Origin: Chalciporus piperatus | Taxonomy: Eukaryota; Basidiomycota; Agaricomycetes; Boletales; Boletaceae | Reading direction: 5' to 3' | NCBI GenBank assembly: GCA_038093975.1 | Contig: JBBPTG010000021.1 | Location: 62,001-126,000 of the forward strand | DNA: 64,000 nt | In this document: in pieces, positions 11,560-21,600 of the stretch | How the letters are laid out: every line of letters starts with the position of its first letter | Numbering within the stretch: position 1 is the stretch's first letter | Notes under the pieces: model-generated | What the model was told of the DNA's origin: nothing | Seen by the model: the letters and a program-made list of their open reading frames with translations, nothing else | Database searches by the model: none | Program-made: the position numbers and the translations under genes

Positions 11560-12175
11560 GTACTAAAAGTGTAGTTAACAATGTGGGAAAGGGTATTAGG
11601 ATTGAGTGTAGTGAAGTGTACAAAAAAGCGTAGTAAAAGTGTAGTTACAAGTGTGGGAAAGTATAGCTAGATTGAGTGAGCAAAGTGTACAAAAAAGCGT
11701 AGTAAAAGTGTAGTCAAGAGTGTGGGAAAGTGTAGCTAGATTGAGTGTAGCAAAAGTGTACAAAAAAGCGTAGTAAAAGTGTAGTGAAATGTGTGGGAAA
11801 GTGTGTAGTGATAGAGTGTAGCTAAAGTGGACAAAAAAGTGTACTAAAAGTGTAGTTACAAGTGTAGTGATTGAGTGTAGCAAAGTGTAACAAAAAAGCG
11901 TAGTAAAACTTGAATCAAATGTGTAGGAAAGTGTAGCTAGATTGAGTGTAACAAAAGTGTACAAAAAAGCGTAGTAAATGTGTAGTTACAAGTGTGGGAA
12001 AGTGTATTAGGTTAGAGTGTAGCAAAAGTGTACAAAAAAGCGCAGTAAGTGTGTAGTTACAAGTGTAGCAAAGTATGTGGAGATCAAACCTATTGAAAGT
12101 GTACAAAAAAGCATACACAAGTGTACAAAAAATATGGTAGCTATCTAGTGTAGGAGATCCTAATAAAGTGTAGCC
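11560..12175. repeat. Tandem array of GTGTACAAAAAAGCG units
   Basis: About eight imperfect units of roughly 60-70 bp share GTGTACAAAAAAGCGTAG, AAAGTGTAGTTACAAGTG and GGGAAAGTGTAGCTAGA. The antisense frame is open by periodicity and gives Leu/Tyr/Thr-rich nonsense repeats. There is no sign of a gene. Confidence 0.75.
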
Positions 12176-12294
12176 ACATTTCCCTAATGCTCGGACTTGA
12201 CACAAAATCCGCGCGAAAAAGTCACGTGACCATGTTGAATTTGCCGCGCCACCTCTTCGACTCTCTCTCACCACTACACCACACCTCAACAACA

Positions 12295-12775
12295 ACAAAA
12301 CAGCCGGCGAGGGCTCAAAAGCCCCGCCGGCATCGCCAGGTGAGTGAAAACTCGCTCACCACCATATCCGCTCACCTCGCAAACAGCCTGCTGCCACCTA
12401 CCACCTCACTCTCGACACGAAAACGACGAAAACGCGAAAACGCGGCCGGCGTGGGCTCAACAGCCCCGCCGGCTTCACGAGGTGAGTGATAAGCCACCTG
12501 CTCACCCCGCAAACAGCCGCTTGCACTGCTCGGCCCACTACCACCTACCACACCACTCTCGACACGAAAACGACGAAAACGCGAAAACGCGGCCGGCGTG
12601 GGCTCAACAGCCCCGCCGGCTTCACGAGGTGAGTGATAAGCCACCTGCTCACCCCACAAACAGCTGCTCGCACTGCTCGGCCCGCTACCACCACTTCTCA
12701 CCACCTCAAGCTCAAACAACGAAGCCGGCGCGGGCTCAACAGCCCCGCTGGCTTCAAAGGTTCGTGTTTATTTGT
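12295..12775. repeat. Four GC-rich hairpin units each followed by a splice-donor-like motif
   Basis: Units centred near 12315, 12455, 12615 and 12740 contain GCCGGCG-GGGCTCAACAGCCCC-GCCGGC, a strong hairpin, and three of them are followed by AGGTGAGTG. The surrounding 150 bp (CGACGAAAACGCG, CCACCTGCTCACC) is also repeated. The same block lies inverted in element B at about 33865-34320. Confidence 0.7.
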
Positions 12776-13469
12776 TGACTAACACACCTACTCACCTCGT
12801 ACATAGCTGCTCGTGTTGCATGGCACTTCATTAACTTGTAACTATTGTACCACAATACATGTAATAGTTAGACATAATATATTTCGCATTTTCTGAACTG
12901 TCATAAGGTGTGAATTAATCATAAGATATAGTGAACTAGTAATTGGGACTGGGTGACTGGATTACTGGGTGACTGGATTACTGAGGTGACTGGGTGACTG
13001 GATTACTGGGTTACTGAGGTGACTGGGAGTGACTGGTGACTGGGTTACTGGTGTCACTTGTGTGACTGGAGTGACTGGAGTGACTAGATTACTGGATCAC
13101 TGAGTGACTGGATTACTGAGACTACTGGATTACTGGACCACTGAGTGACTAGATTACTGGAATACTGGAATACTGAATGGCTGGAGTAATGAGACAACTG
13201 GATTGCTGGATAACTAGGGCACTGGGCTACTAGGCTGCTGAGATGACTACATGACTGGGACACTGGGCTACTAGGCTACTGAGATAACTGGATGACTGGA
13301 ACACTGGGCTACTGAGCTACTGAGACTACTGAAGTGACTGGGCTAATGAACCAATGAGATTACTGAAATGACTGGCTGACTGGATGACTGGGCAACTGAG
13401 CAACTGGCGTACTGGTTTAACTGATCCAGTCATTCCAGTAACTTCAGACTTTTTGCAGTGTTGCTGATG

Positions 13470-15820
13470 AGACCGCACCGCACCTGTAACAAGTCTTCAA
13501 AATCCCGGGCAGCCAGCCGCTTCATCGCCGATGCATTCTTGTGGAACTTTCTGATTGTTCCACGACCGAACGTTGGCACTTTTCGATACCTTGACAGTTC
13601 GTTCACACACAATAGTGACAGGACGACACATACTTTCTTACCTCCAGTTCAGTTCCTGTACTCCGACTCCACCAGCAGCATATAAGATGCGCATCAGATG
13701 GATAAATATTGCTTTCCACACTCCCAGTTCGAACTCGTGGAGTAAGTCTACGACGAACAGGAGGAAGTAGTTGAACAGCTCATCGCAGATGCGTTCGGAG
13801 AAACTGTTCTTAAAAATAGCATCGTTAGCAACACAAGAACTTAAATATGAGACGCCTACATATGTCGGAACAAGAGATTCACTCTTCAGGTATTTAGCGA
13901 CACGGGAGCTCCCAACACGTCGTCCCTCCTTGAATAATTGCTTGCGAGCCTTCTCGACTTTGGTACGAGCAGGTTTTCGAGTGTTTGTCAGTCGGGTATG
14001 CATGTCACTCTCTGACCCCATTTCTGGGATATCATTTTTACTGACTAGACAACGAGGACAGGGACAGTTGCCAAGGAATTTGATGCAGGCGAGCAGTACC
14101 CTGTCACGGCGAAGATAGGAACAGCTGTCAAGGAGTGACAGGTGAATAGGGTGAATACTTACTTTTCAGGATAGTCTGCTGAGTAAGAGAACATTCGAGG
14201 GAAAATCCGTCTGATGATCCCATCGGAACATCGGATCAACATGCCATCTCTGTATGCCTTGACAAACTCGTTGTCAAGAAGCAGCTTCCAGATGGCATGC
14301 ATAAGTTCCCTCTTGCAATGAGTGTAGATCTCGTCTGTTGATGCTTCGCCATAATGTTGGATATAGATGTCTTGAAAGTTATCCGGAAGCTGGAGTTGTA
14401 GTACTAGAATTAGTATACTATATTGATAATGATGACCTGACGAGTGTTTACCTTTGGTATATAGGCAGCGTGATGCATCGCGTTTGACGTCGGTTTACCG
14501 CGGGTATACTTAGATTGACTGCCGAACGACAAGTAAACGGGCCAGAGTGACGCATCGCCAAAGTTGGCTAGTTGTGTCGCGTCTGACCACAACATCAGAG
14601 GTGCGATAACTCGCTCGTAGTCATCACCTGCTTTCCGCGGAAGTGAATTGACTTCTTTCTGGAGTCTGAGCATTCGAGGCGAAGAGTAAGCCTCCGAGTA
14701 GACCTGGAATACTTGTTCCGAGTCATCAGAAGGCTTCCAAAATTGTTCATATGGGCTCATATGAAATGTAGTCGATACGCTGTCCGCGAAAGTGGATTTA
14801 ATAATCTCGATGATCGAGCGGTGAATAACATCAATGGTAAGCATGGGGATCGTTGGGTCATTCTCGGATTGGTACTTGACCCCCTCCTTTATAAGTGGGA
14901 TCATCACCGAACTCTTGCGCCAACCATGTTCGGCATGAAATGGATTTGACTCGTCGAGTAAAACCTTCTCGATGCGCCTACGTTCCCTGTCGTGTGAAAA
15001 AGAGGCTGCGTCCGCATGATTATACAGTGGATCAGCGGTGTATGATGCCAAACGCTCGAGCTCGGTAATTGACTTGGAGGTCGAACCTGTATATTGCCAG
15101 GTCATGAGGAGTCCCGCTGTTGGACTGGAGAATGCAGAGTACAGGTTTTCCGGAGTGATAGGCGTCTCCGTTGTCAAGTTGTGAGCGCCGGAGGAGGGTA
15201 ACGATGACTGTGAGAGCGTTGGAGCATCAACGACAGCGGAAACACTCCTCTCGGCATCAGGAATGACCGAGGGTTTCGTCGGATAGACACGAAAGAGACC
15301 AAATTGGTCCGCTTCAGTCTGATAATGAGGGGGGGCCGGTGTGGGTTCTGAACGACTTGGACTGGGAGGTTTAGTGGGGATAATGGCAGGATTTCGAGGA
15401 GGGAGTGCATTTCGCAGTCCGTTGTCGGATTCCCCTGGTAGATAATCGGCGTAGCGTGCAGGGAGCCGGATGTGACGTCCAGAACGAGCTGAAAGACAAG
15501 GGAGATTTATTGCATACCTCGACTTCAAGATCCACGTTCATCGGATCATTTACTACAATGTCCAAGTCGTTGTTCAAGTGATGAACATCGTGAGAGGCGG
15601 TTGGAGCACTCGCATCTGCCAGAGGCAGGGGCGGGTGTGGTGACGAAGCTAGTCTCTGCCTCTTCGTGTGACGCTGTCGCTTTTCCTTCTCCAGATGACA
15701 ATGTTTCGTTAGTATTTCATCGTGTACTTGTTTACTGGCCTCGCACTGAGCTTCGTGGCTGATCAACGACCTCTCACGGTCGAATTCCCGTCCACAACCG
15801 ATGCAGCGGAGGTCATCCAT
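13470..15820 (-). pseudogene. Plavaka-type transposase, C-terminus lost at element A
   Basis: This minus-strand gene starts at 15820 with a C2H2-like zinc finger (CxxC...H...C in the first 25 residues). It continues through a low-complexity linker and the Plavaka core: YEQFWKPSDD, APLMLWSDATQLANFGDASLWPVYLSFG, NFQDIYIQHYG (about 14400-14350), GNCPCPRCLV (about 14070-14040), DLLHEFELGVWKAIF (about 13760-13715) and RDFEDLLQ (about 13500). Several short introns interrupt it. At 13470 it runs straight into the inverted repeat of element A. Nothing resembling the missing C-terminus lies on the other side of element A. Confidence 0.8.
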
Positions 15821-16152
15821 AGCGAAGGGGCGAGATATTTAGGTAGGGGGCACTGAAGCAAAATCCTAGTAGGGCGAAGAAAGGCCTTTATATTGAAGTT
15901 TGGGAGACATATATACATGTTTCTAGATATCTCTCTCATATTATTATCTGTAGTGATTCTGTTAATATAATGACTCGCATTGCTAGAATGATTGGAACTC
16001 ACCGAACACGGACGATCAAAGTGTAACACAAGTGCTGATTGAGTGCGTTGATACCGAGATCTAGTTTCCCACGATCACACTAATCGGCATGTTGATAGGC
16101 AAACAACCCTAACCCTCAACTCTATCATCTCTAATGCCATCCAAGAAGAAAG
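15821..16152. other. Spacer between Plavaka fragment and Gypsy-1
   Basis: This holds the 5' side of the Plavaka gene and an AT-rich stretch. The last 20 bases before the LTR read ATGCCATCCAAGAAGAAAG, a plausible start of a basic nuclear protein (MPSKKK), cut by the LTR. No target-site duplication pairs this flank with the one at 23848. Confidence 0.45.
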
Positions 16153-16622
16153 TGTTACGATCACCCATTCTTTCTTTCTTTGGTACCTTGTACTAAGTCC
16201 TAGTCGCTGGTTCGAGTCCTGCCTAGGCCTCTCTTTTCTTACCTTGCTTTAGTCAGCGAACATTCCTTAATGTTCTTTCACCTTCCACGCTTCGTCATCG
16301 CTGACTCGCATGCTTACCGAGCATGACTCATTCCTATTCGTCATGACTTGTTCTTACATATTCCGACTTGTTCCATGCCTGCCCTTAACTCGTTTCTTCA
16401 CTTATATAAACCCTCGAGTTTCCTCCTGTAACCCTAACTTAGACCTACGCAATCTAGCTTGGTCATTCCTCGCTTCCTTTGAACCCTCTGAGAGTCACCG
16501 TCCCACTCTTGAACGGACGCTAGGCCTTAACGTGGACATCCCATCGTTAGGCTACCTTTGAAACCCTTGTCTTTGACTAGGCTTTGCGTCTACGCTTTGA
16601 CCTACCCGGTACAAGCGTAACA
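16153..16622 (+). repeat. Gypsy-1 5' LTR (470 bp)
   Basis: It starts TGTTACG and ends GCGTAACA, and is the direct copy of 23379-23847. A TATATAAA box at 16403-16410 marks the promoter. One TGACTCA motif is present in U3. Confidence 0.92.
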
Positions 16623-16661
16623 AAAGGTCTAAGTTACCCCTGAAGGCTACCCTCGCTGTAG

Positions 16662-17046
16662 ACCTCCACCATTTCCCAACGACCTCGCCTCGACACCTCT
16701 CGCTGGGGCCCCCCACGAGAGACCGCTAATCCACAGAACCCCGAATCTTCTGACTCGGGCTCACCTGAAGAGGAAGATCCCTCTAACCCCTACGACACCT
16801 CGGATCTTTACGACGAACCGATCACCACCCAAGAGGAACAAGAAGAAACCCTTCACCTCTCCCACAAATTTTCCTCAGCTGTAACCATCCCAAGGTCACC
16901 AACACCACCGTCGCCAACCCCAATATCCCGAAGAGCTCCACAGTTCCCTGTGTCGCCTGCTCCCCCACGAACCCTAGCTTTCCCCACTCCTTCCCTTCCC
17001 GCACCCGCATTTGCACCAGGAGCGTATCAGGTACCCCCTACCTTTG
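16662..17046 (+). pseudogene. Likely N-terminal part of Gypsy-1 gag, start codon lost
   Basis: After an in-frame TAG at 16659-16661 the frame is open for 128 codons and rich in Pro, Glu, Asp and Ser (for example SDSGSPEEEDPSNPYDTSD). It is exactly in frame with the gag ATG at 17663 once the nested solo LTR and one copy of its 5-bp duplication are discounted. It has no ATG of its own, so in this copy gag can only start at 17663. I infer the frame belongs to gag in intact relatives. Confidence 0.6.
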
Positions 17047-17649
17047 TGAAACGACTCAACTCAATCAAGAGCTAGCGCTATCATCAGACAACATGCCCTA
17101 GCGAAACCACATCAACTCAGTGACTAGAGCTGAGGATCAGACTAGGCAAGCAGGAGCGCTTGGCCCATGAAGTTCAAGAAGAGGAAACTCCAGGAGAACA
17201 AGACTGGAGAGCCAGTGCTTGTCAACCCGGGTTTATATACTATTGACAGTGTTTGTACATATTGTGGCTAAACCTTAACTATATGACTAGGTATGACTAG
17301 ATATGAGTCATGGCGAGTAACAGCCAATAGCGTATATGACTAGGAAGCGAGATGAGTCAGCGTGAGTCAGTATGAGTCACGGTGAGTCATAATGAGTCAA
17401 TAAGAGTCTGAGTCATGGTGACTCGGTATGAGTCATGGTGACTCGGTATGAGTCATGGACAGTGGGGAAGATGCACAGCCACGTTACGTAAGCGAAAGGC
17501 TAGACCTAGCTGATGTCAGCAGGTCACGTGATGTGATCTTGATAAGATAAGATAACAGAAAAGGGAGAGAAAGCGACTAAGTCCAAAAGTGAAAGAGAAA
17601 CGTAGTAAGTGTAGGAAAGGCTAGGATAAGGAACTGAGCGTTCGTAACA
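17047..17649 (+). mobile_element. Solo LTR of a second LTR-retrotransposon family, nested in Gypsy-1
   Basis: The 603-bp unit starts TGAAACGACTC, ends GTTCGTAACA and is flanked by a perfect 5-bp duplication CTTTG (17042-17046 and 17650-17654). A second copy of the same family is at 56699-57281. It has TTTATATA near 17232 and a striking set of regulatory-type motifs: nine TGAGTCA between 17304 and 17455, TTACGTAA at 17484, CACGTG at 17525 and two GATAAG near 17540. A solo LTR forms when the two LTRs of a full element recombine. Confidence 0.92.
17304..17455 (+). promoter_or_regulatory. Cluster of nine TGAGTCA bZIP-type sites in the solo LTR
   Basis: TGAGTCA occurs at 17304, 17353, 17363, 17373, 17383, 17393, 17409, 17429 and 17449. 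This is the known consensus for Gcn4/AP-1-class bZIP factors. Four of the gaps are exactly 10 bp, about one helical turn. That the sites drive stress- or starvation-linked LTR transcription is inference. Confidence 0.6.
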
Positions 17650-17662
17650 CTTTGTAAACCCC

Positions 17663-18571
17663 ATGTCGTCCTCCAAACCCACTGAACTCCGCATCGGAGC
17701 CCCAGACGCCTTTGATGGCTCCTTTGAAAAGAGCACTGCTTGGATGAATTCTATCCAATTCTATCTCACTGTCAATGGTGACGTATACAACACTGACCCC
17801 AAGAAGATCGCCTTTGCGCTGTCTTACATGTCCAAAGGATCAGCAGCCACTTGGGCCGCCACCTTCCGCCGCAAAGCCATCACCGGCGCCACAGTCACAA
17901 TGGGAACCTGGGCTCAGTTTATCACTGATTTCGAAACCGCATTCAAACACCACGACACTGTAGGAAACGCCGTCGCCTGGCTCTCCACCAAGCGAATGAA
18001 ACCTCTCAAGAATGGAGAGCATTCTCCCTCCCTCCCAGAATTCATTTCAAGTTTCCAGAATCAAGTTGCCTTATCAGGCATCACCGATAACAATGTCCTA
18101 ATCGGATACTTTTCCGCAGGCATACCCGTCTCCCTCATGAGACGAGTCAACAGCATGGACACTGTCCCTACCACGATTGAGGATTGGTACAAACGCACTA
18201 CCCAGTTCCAGACCCAATGGGAACACGCCAATGAAATCGCGAATCGTAATCGCAACCCTGCCAAGCCATTCCGTCCGTTCTCCTCCACCAACCACTCTAC
18301 CCCTGCCAGGGACCCCAATGCCATGGACGTCGACGTCATCCGTATCTCCAAACTCACTCCTGAAGAGCGGAAACGCTGCCAGGAGAAAGGGCTCTGCTTC
18401 CGCTGCAGGAAAGCTGGACATCGGTCCAACGCTTGCCCAGAGTTCTCCTCGAACCAGAAAACCCCGAAGAAGGTTCAGAAGGTTGAGGAAGAAATTCCCT
18501 CGCTGATCGAGATAGATGATGAGGACGAAACCACCGTTCGTAAAATAGCCTTTGTCACAAAGGGTTTTTAG
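17663..18571 (+). CDS. gag: Gypsy-1 Gag (capsid and nucleocapsid)
   Basis: The 302-aa product is the structural polyprotein that packages retrotransposon RNA. A Ty3-type capsid region covers about residues 20-190. A CCHC zinc knuckle with spacing CxxCxxxxHxxxxC (CFRCRKAGHRSNAC) is at about residues 252-265. The last codons read ...KGF-stop over AAG GGT TTT TAG, which contains the slippery heptamer GGGTTTT. The ATG is only 13 bp after the nested solo LTR, so transcription from the 5' LTR promoter must now cross that LTR. Confidence 0.9.
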   Translation: MSSSKPTELRIGAPDAFDGSFEKSTAWMNSIQFYLTVNGDVYNTDPKKIAFALSYMSKGSAATWAATFRRKAITGATVTMGTWAQFITDFETAFKHHDTVGNAVAWLSTKRMKPLKNGEHSPSLPEFISSFQNQVALSGITDNNVLIGYFSAGIPVSLMRRVNSMDTVPTTIEDWYKRTTQFQTQWEHANEIANRNRNPAKPFRPFSSTNHSTPARDPNAMDVDVIRISKLTPEERKRCQEKGLCFRCRKAGHRSNACPEFSSNQKTPKKVQKVEEEIPSLIEIDDEDETTVRKIAFVTKGF

Positions 18572-18601
18572 ACCGGGAAGCTCTGCCGACGCAAGCTTCC
18601 C
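18562..18601 (+). promoter_or_regulatory. -1 programmed ribosomal frameshift signal between gag and pol
   Basis: GGGTTTT (18562-18568) is set in the gag frame as G GGT TTT, the canonical X XXY YYZ arrangement, directly before the gag stop. After a 6-nt spacer, GGGAAGCT (18575-18582) can pair perfectly with AGCTTCCC (18594-18601) around an 11-nt loop. The -1 frame is open from the slip site into the protease, 25 codons before the first Met of pol. Confidence 0.85.
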
Positions 18602-21600
18602 CAATCACGTGTGCACCTGTACTTGTAAAATCGCGAAAGCGCTCTATGCAAATTCCCATACAGATTATCGTTCCCTCGCACACGATGAAAGCCGTCGAAA
18701 CCCACGCCCTCATTGATAGCGGCGCAGACATCTCCTGTATCGACTGGGGCTTTATAAGAAGAAATCGAATCCCCACTACTCGACTTGAAACCCCTATTCG
18801 AGTCCGAAACGTCGACCAGACCGCAAACAAAAGCGGGATGATACTCTTTACCACCACCCTCTTCCTTGATATCGAAGGAATCGCACAAGAAGTAATCTTC
18901 CACGTCATGAATTGCGGAAACGAGAACGTCATCCTAGGACTCCCATGGCTTGAAAAAGCTAATCCAACCATCGATTGGCGCCGGCGTACCTTGTCGCTGT
19001 CGGAATCCATCGACGAGTCAAAGAAGTTGTATACCATACATGCTGCAGCCTGTAAAACCAACGACCAACTCTTCACTCGACCCATCCCTCCTCCTCGACA
19101 CTCTTATGTAACCCCGGAAGTCGATCAACAACTCTATGACTACCTGGACTCTGAAACCGAATCCACCTTTCTTAACCGCGCTTACGAAAACCATACCCTA
19201 AACCGCATTATTCGTTGCGGTTCACGCTTTGTCCCCAATCATGTTGTCGCTCGCCTTACCCGAGCTACTGAACTCGCAATCGCAGCCGAACTGGCTAAAC
19301 CCAAACCTATCCTCCCAAAAGAATATGCCAGATATGCCTCAGTTTTCGATGAACCCTCGGCTGGTCACCTTCCTCCATCTCGGGTTTATGACCACGAGAT
19401 TAACCTGAAGGAATCCTTCGTCCCTAAAATTGGAAAACTTTATCCGCTATCTCCGGATGAAAAGAAAGCCACAGAAGACTTCCTCGAAGAGAACCTGCGT
19501 ACGGGAAAAATACGTCCCTCCAATTCCCCCCAGGCATCCCCCTTCTTCTTCGTCAAGAAGAAAGATGGAAAACTCCGCCCTTGCCAAGACTATCGATATC
19601 TCAACGAACATACTACTCGAGACGCGTACCCACTTCCCCTCATTGGGGATCTCGTCGACAAATTGAAAGACGCCGAAGTCTTTACCAAGTTTGATGTGCG
19701 ATGGGGTTACAACAATGTCCGCATCAAAGACGGACACCAGTGGAAAGCCGCTTTCCTCACCCACAAAGGCCTCTTTGAACCGACTGTGATGTTCTTCGGA
19801 CTGAACAACTCCCCAGCCACCTTCCAGCGCTTCATGAACGACTCTTTTCGAGACATGATAGCTGAAGGGTGGCTTGTCATCTATATGGACGACCTTCTCA
19901 TCTTTTCTCCCGACGATGCTACTCACACCGCTCGCACACAACGAGTCCTCGAACGGATGCAAGAGCTAGATCTCCATCTTCGTTTAGAGAAATGCAACTT
20001 CGCCGTAAACGAAGTAGAATATCTTGGCATGATTGTCCGCCCCGGAGAGCTTGCCATGGATCCCGTCAAACTCGACGGCATCTCTCAATGGCCCATTCCC
20101 ACTACCGTCAAAGAAGTTCGCTCATTCCTTGGCTTTGCCAACTTCTATCGACGCTTTATCCCAAATTACTCCTTAGTCGCCCGCCCTTTGATTGACCTGA
20201 CCAAAAAGGATCATCGATGGGACTGGAACAATGCCTGCCAAGATGCCTTCGCCCGCCTAAAACAGATGTTCCTAGCGAAACCCGTCTTACACTTTCCAGA
20301 CCTTTCCAAACCCTTCGCCATCGCAACCGATGCCTCTAAATTTGCCTCTGGAGGTATACTCCTCCAAACTGATGCCAACGGCGATTGGCACCCCTGTTCC
20401 TACCTCTCCCAATCCTTTGGTGACGCTGAACGGAACTACGATATCTATGATCGTGAACTCCTCGCCGTGATCCGTGCACTTAAAACCTGGCGACACTATC
20501 TCCACGGCTCTCCCTTCCCTGTCCAAGTCTTCACTGATCACAAAAACCTGACCTACTTCCGTCAACCCCAGAATCTAAACCGTCGGCAAGCCCGCTGGCT
20601 CCTCGATCTTGCTGACTTTGACCTGAAAATGATTCATGTTCCTGGCTCATCCCTCGCCGGTCCCGATGCCTTATCTAGGCGTGCTGATCACTTTCCCACC
20701 AACGCCGATGACAATGCGGGTACCACTCTACTACCACCCTCCCTATTTGTCCGTGTCATCGACGCCGCCATGAACAACCACATTTCCAGTCTTTCCAAAG
20801 ATGACCCGTTTCTCCTCACCGCATTACAAGCCATTGACGGCGATATCCCAGCGCCATTCCGATCCCGGCTGGCTGACTGGCAGATGAATAACGGTGTCCT
20901 GACCTACCAAGGTCGCGTTTACATTCCACCGGACGAAAACTTACGTCGCACTGTCGTCCAACGCTGCCATGATCACCCCACCGCCGGCCACCCGGGTTAT
21001 CTCAAAACTAGACAGCTGGTTGCTGCTGAATTCTGGTGGCCTGGTCTTGCACAGTTTGTGCGCAAATATGTCGAAGGATGCGCAACCTGCCAGCAGAACA
21101 AAGCGAACACGCATCCAACCACTCCACCCTTGATGCCCATACCGTCAAAGAGCTCCAAACCATTCCAACAAGTGTCCTGTGACCTAATCACCGACCTGCC
21201 CATTTCCAATGGCTTCGATTCTCTATTGGTCGTGGTCGACCACGGGCTTACAAAGGGGGTAATTCTCTGCCCTACTAAGAAAACTGTCACCGCCGAAGGG
21301 ATTGCCTCCCTCTTTTTCCACAAAGTCTACCTGAGATTCGGTCTTTATGACAAAATCATCAGCGACCGAGGACCACAATTCGCATCCGAGTTCGCTCGTG
21401 AACTAGGACGAATCCTTGGATACGACCTTTCCCTCTCCACCGCCTACCATCCCCAATCTGATGGGGAAACTGAACGTGTCAACCAGGAAGTAGAAACCTA
21501 TCTCCGAATCTACTGTGGAGATAACCCCATATCCTGGGCTGATTCTATCTCCCACGCCGAATTTGCACACAATCATCGACCCCACTCTGTCACCGGCAAA

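Larger units (their letters stand above)
10521..13469 (+). mobile_element. Element A: 2949-bp satellite-like transposon with terminal inverted repeats
   Basis: Both ends start CATCAGCAACACTGCAAAAA and continue through GTCTGAAGTTACTGG as inverted repeats of about 35 bp. Inside, from left to right, are a CCAGT-rich array (to about 11490), a tandem array with units around GTGTACAAAAAAGCG (about 11560-12175), four GC-rich hairpin units (about 12295-12770), an AT-rich spacer, and an ACTGG array (about 12950-13445) that mirrors the first. It encodes no recognisable protein. A near-identical copy (element B) lies inverted at 33140-36089. No target-site duplication is visible. The CATCAG end is shared with Plavaka element D, so I suspect a non-autonomous relative mobilised in trans. 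Confidence 0.85.

Noticed and set aside
11596..12298. Antisense open frames in the central array of element A (Tyr/Thr/Leu-rich) and their copies in B
   Set aside because: They follow the 60-70 bp periodicity of a non-coding satellite and resemble no protein.
12372..12778. Open frames over the GC-rich hairpin units
   Set aside because: They simply translate the repeated hairpin block on both strands. No start context, and the same holds in the inverted copy.
16105..16120. CCCTAACCCTCAAC resembling a telomere repeat
   Set aside because: Only two imperfect units, internal to transposon sequence, so chance is the simplest explanation.
20997..21323. Minus-strand frames over the Gypsy pol gene
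   Set aside because: They are antisense shadows of pol, and both Gypsy copies show the same set because the coding strand is conserved.
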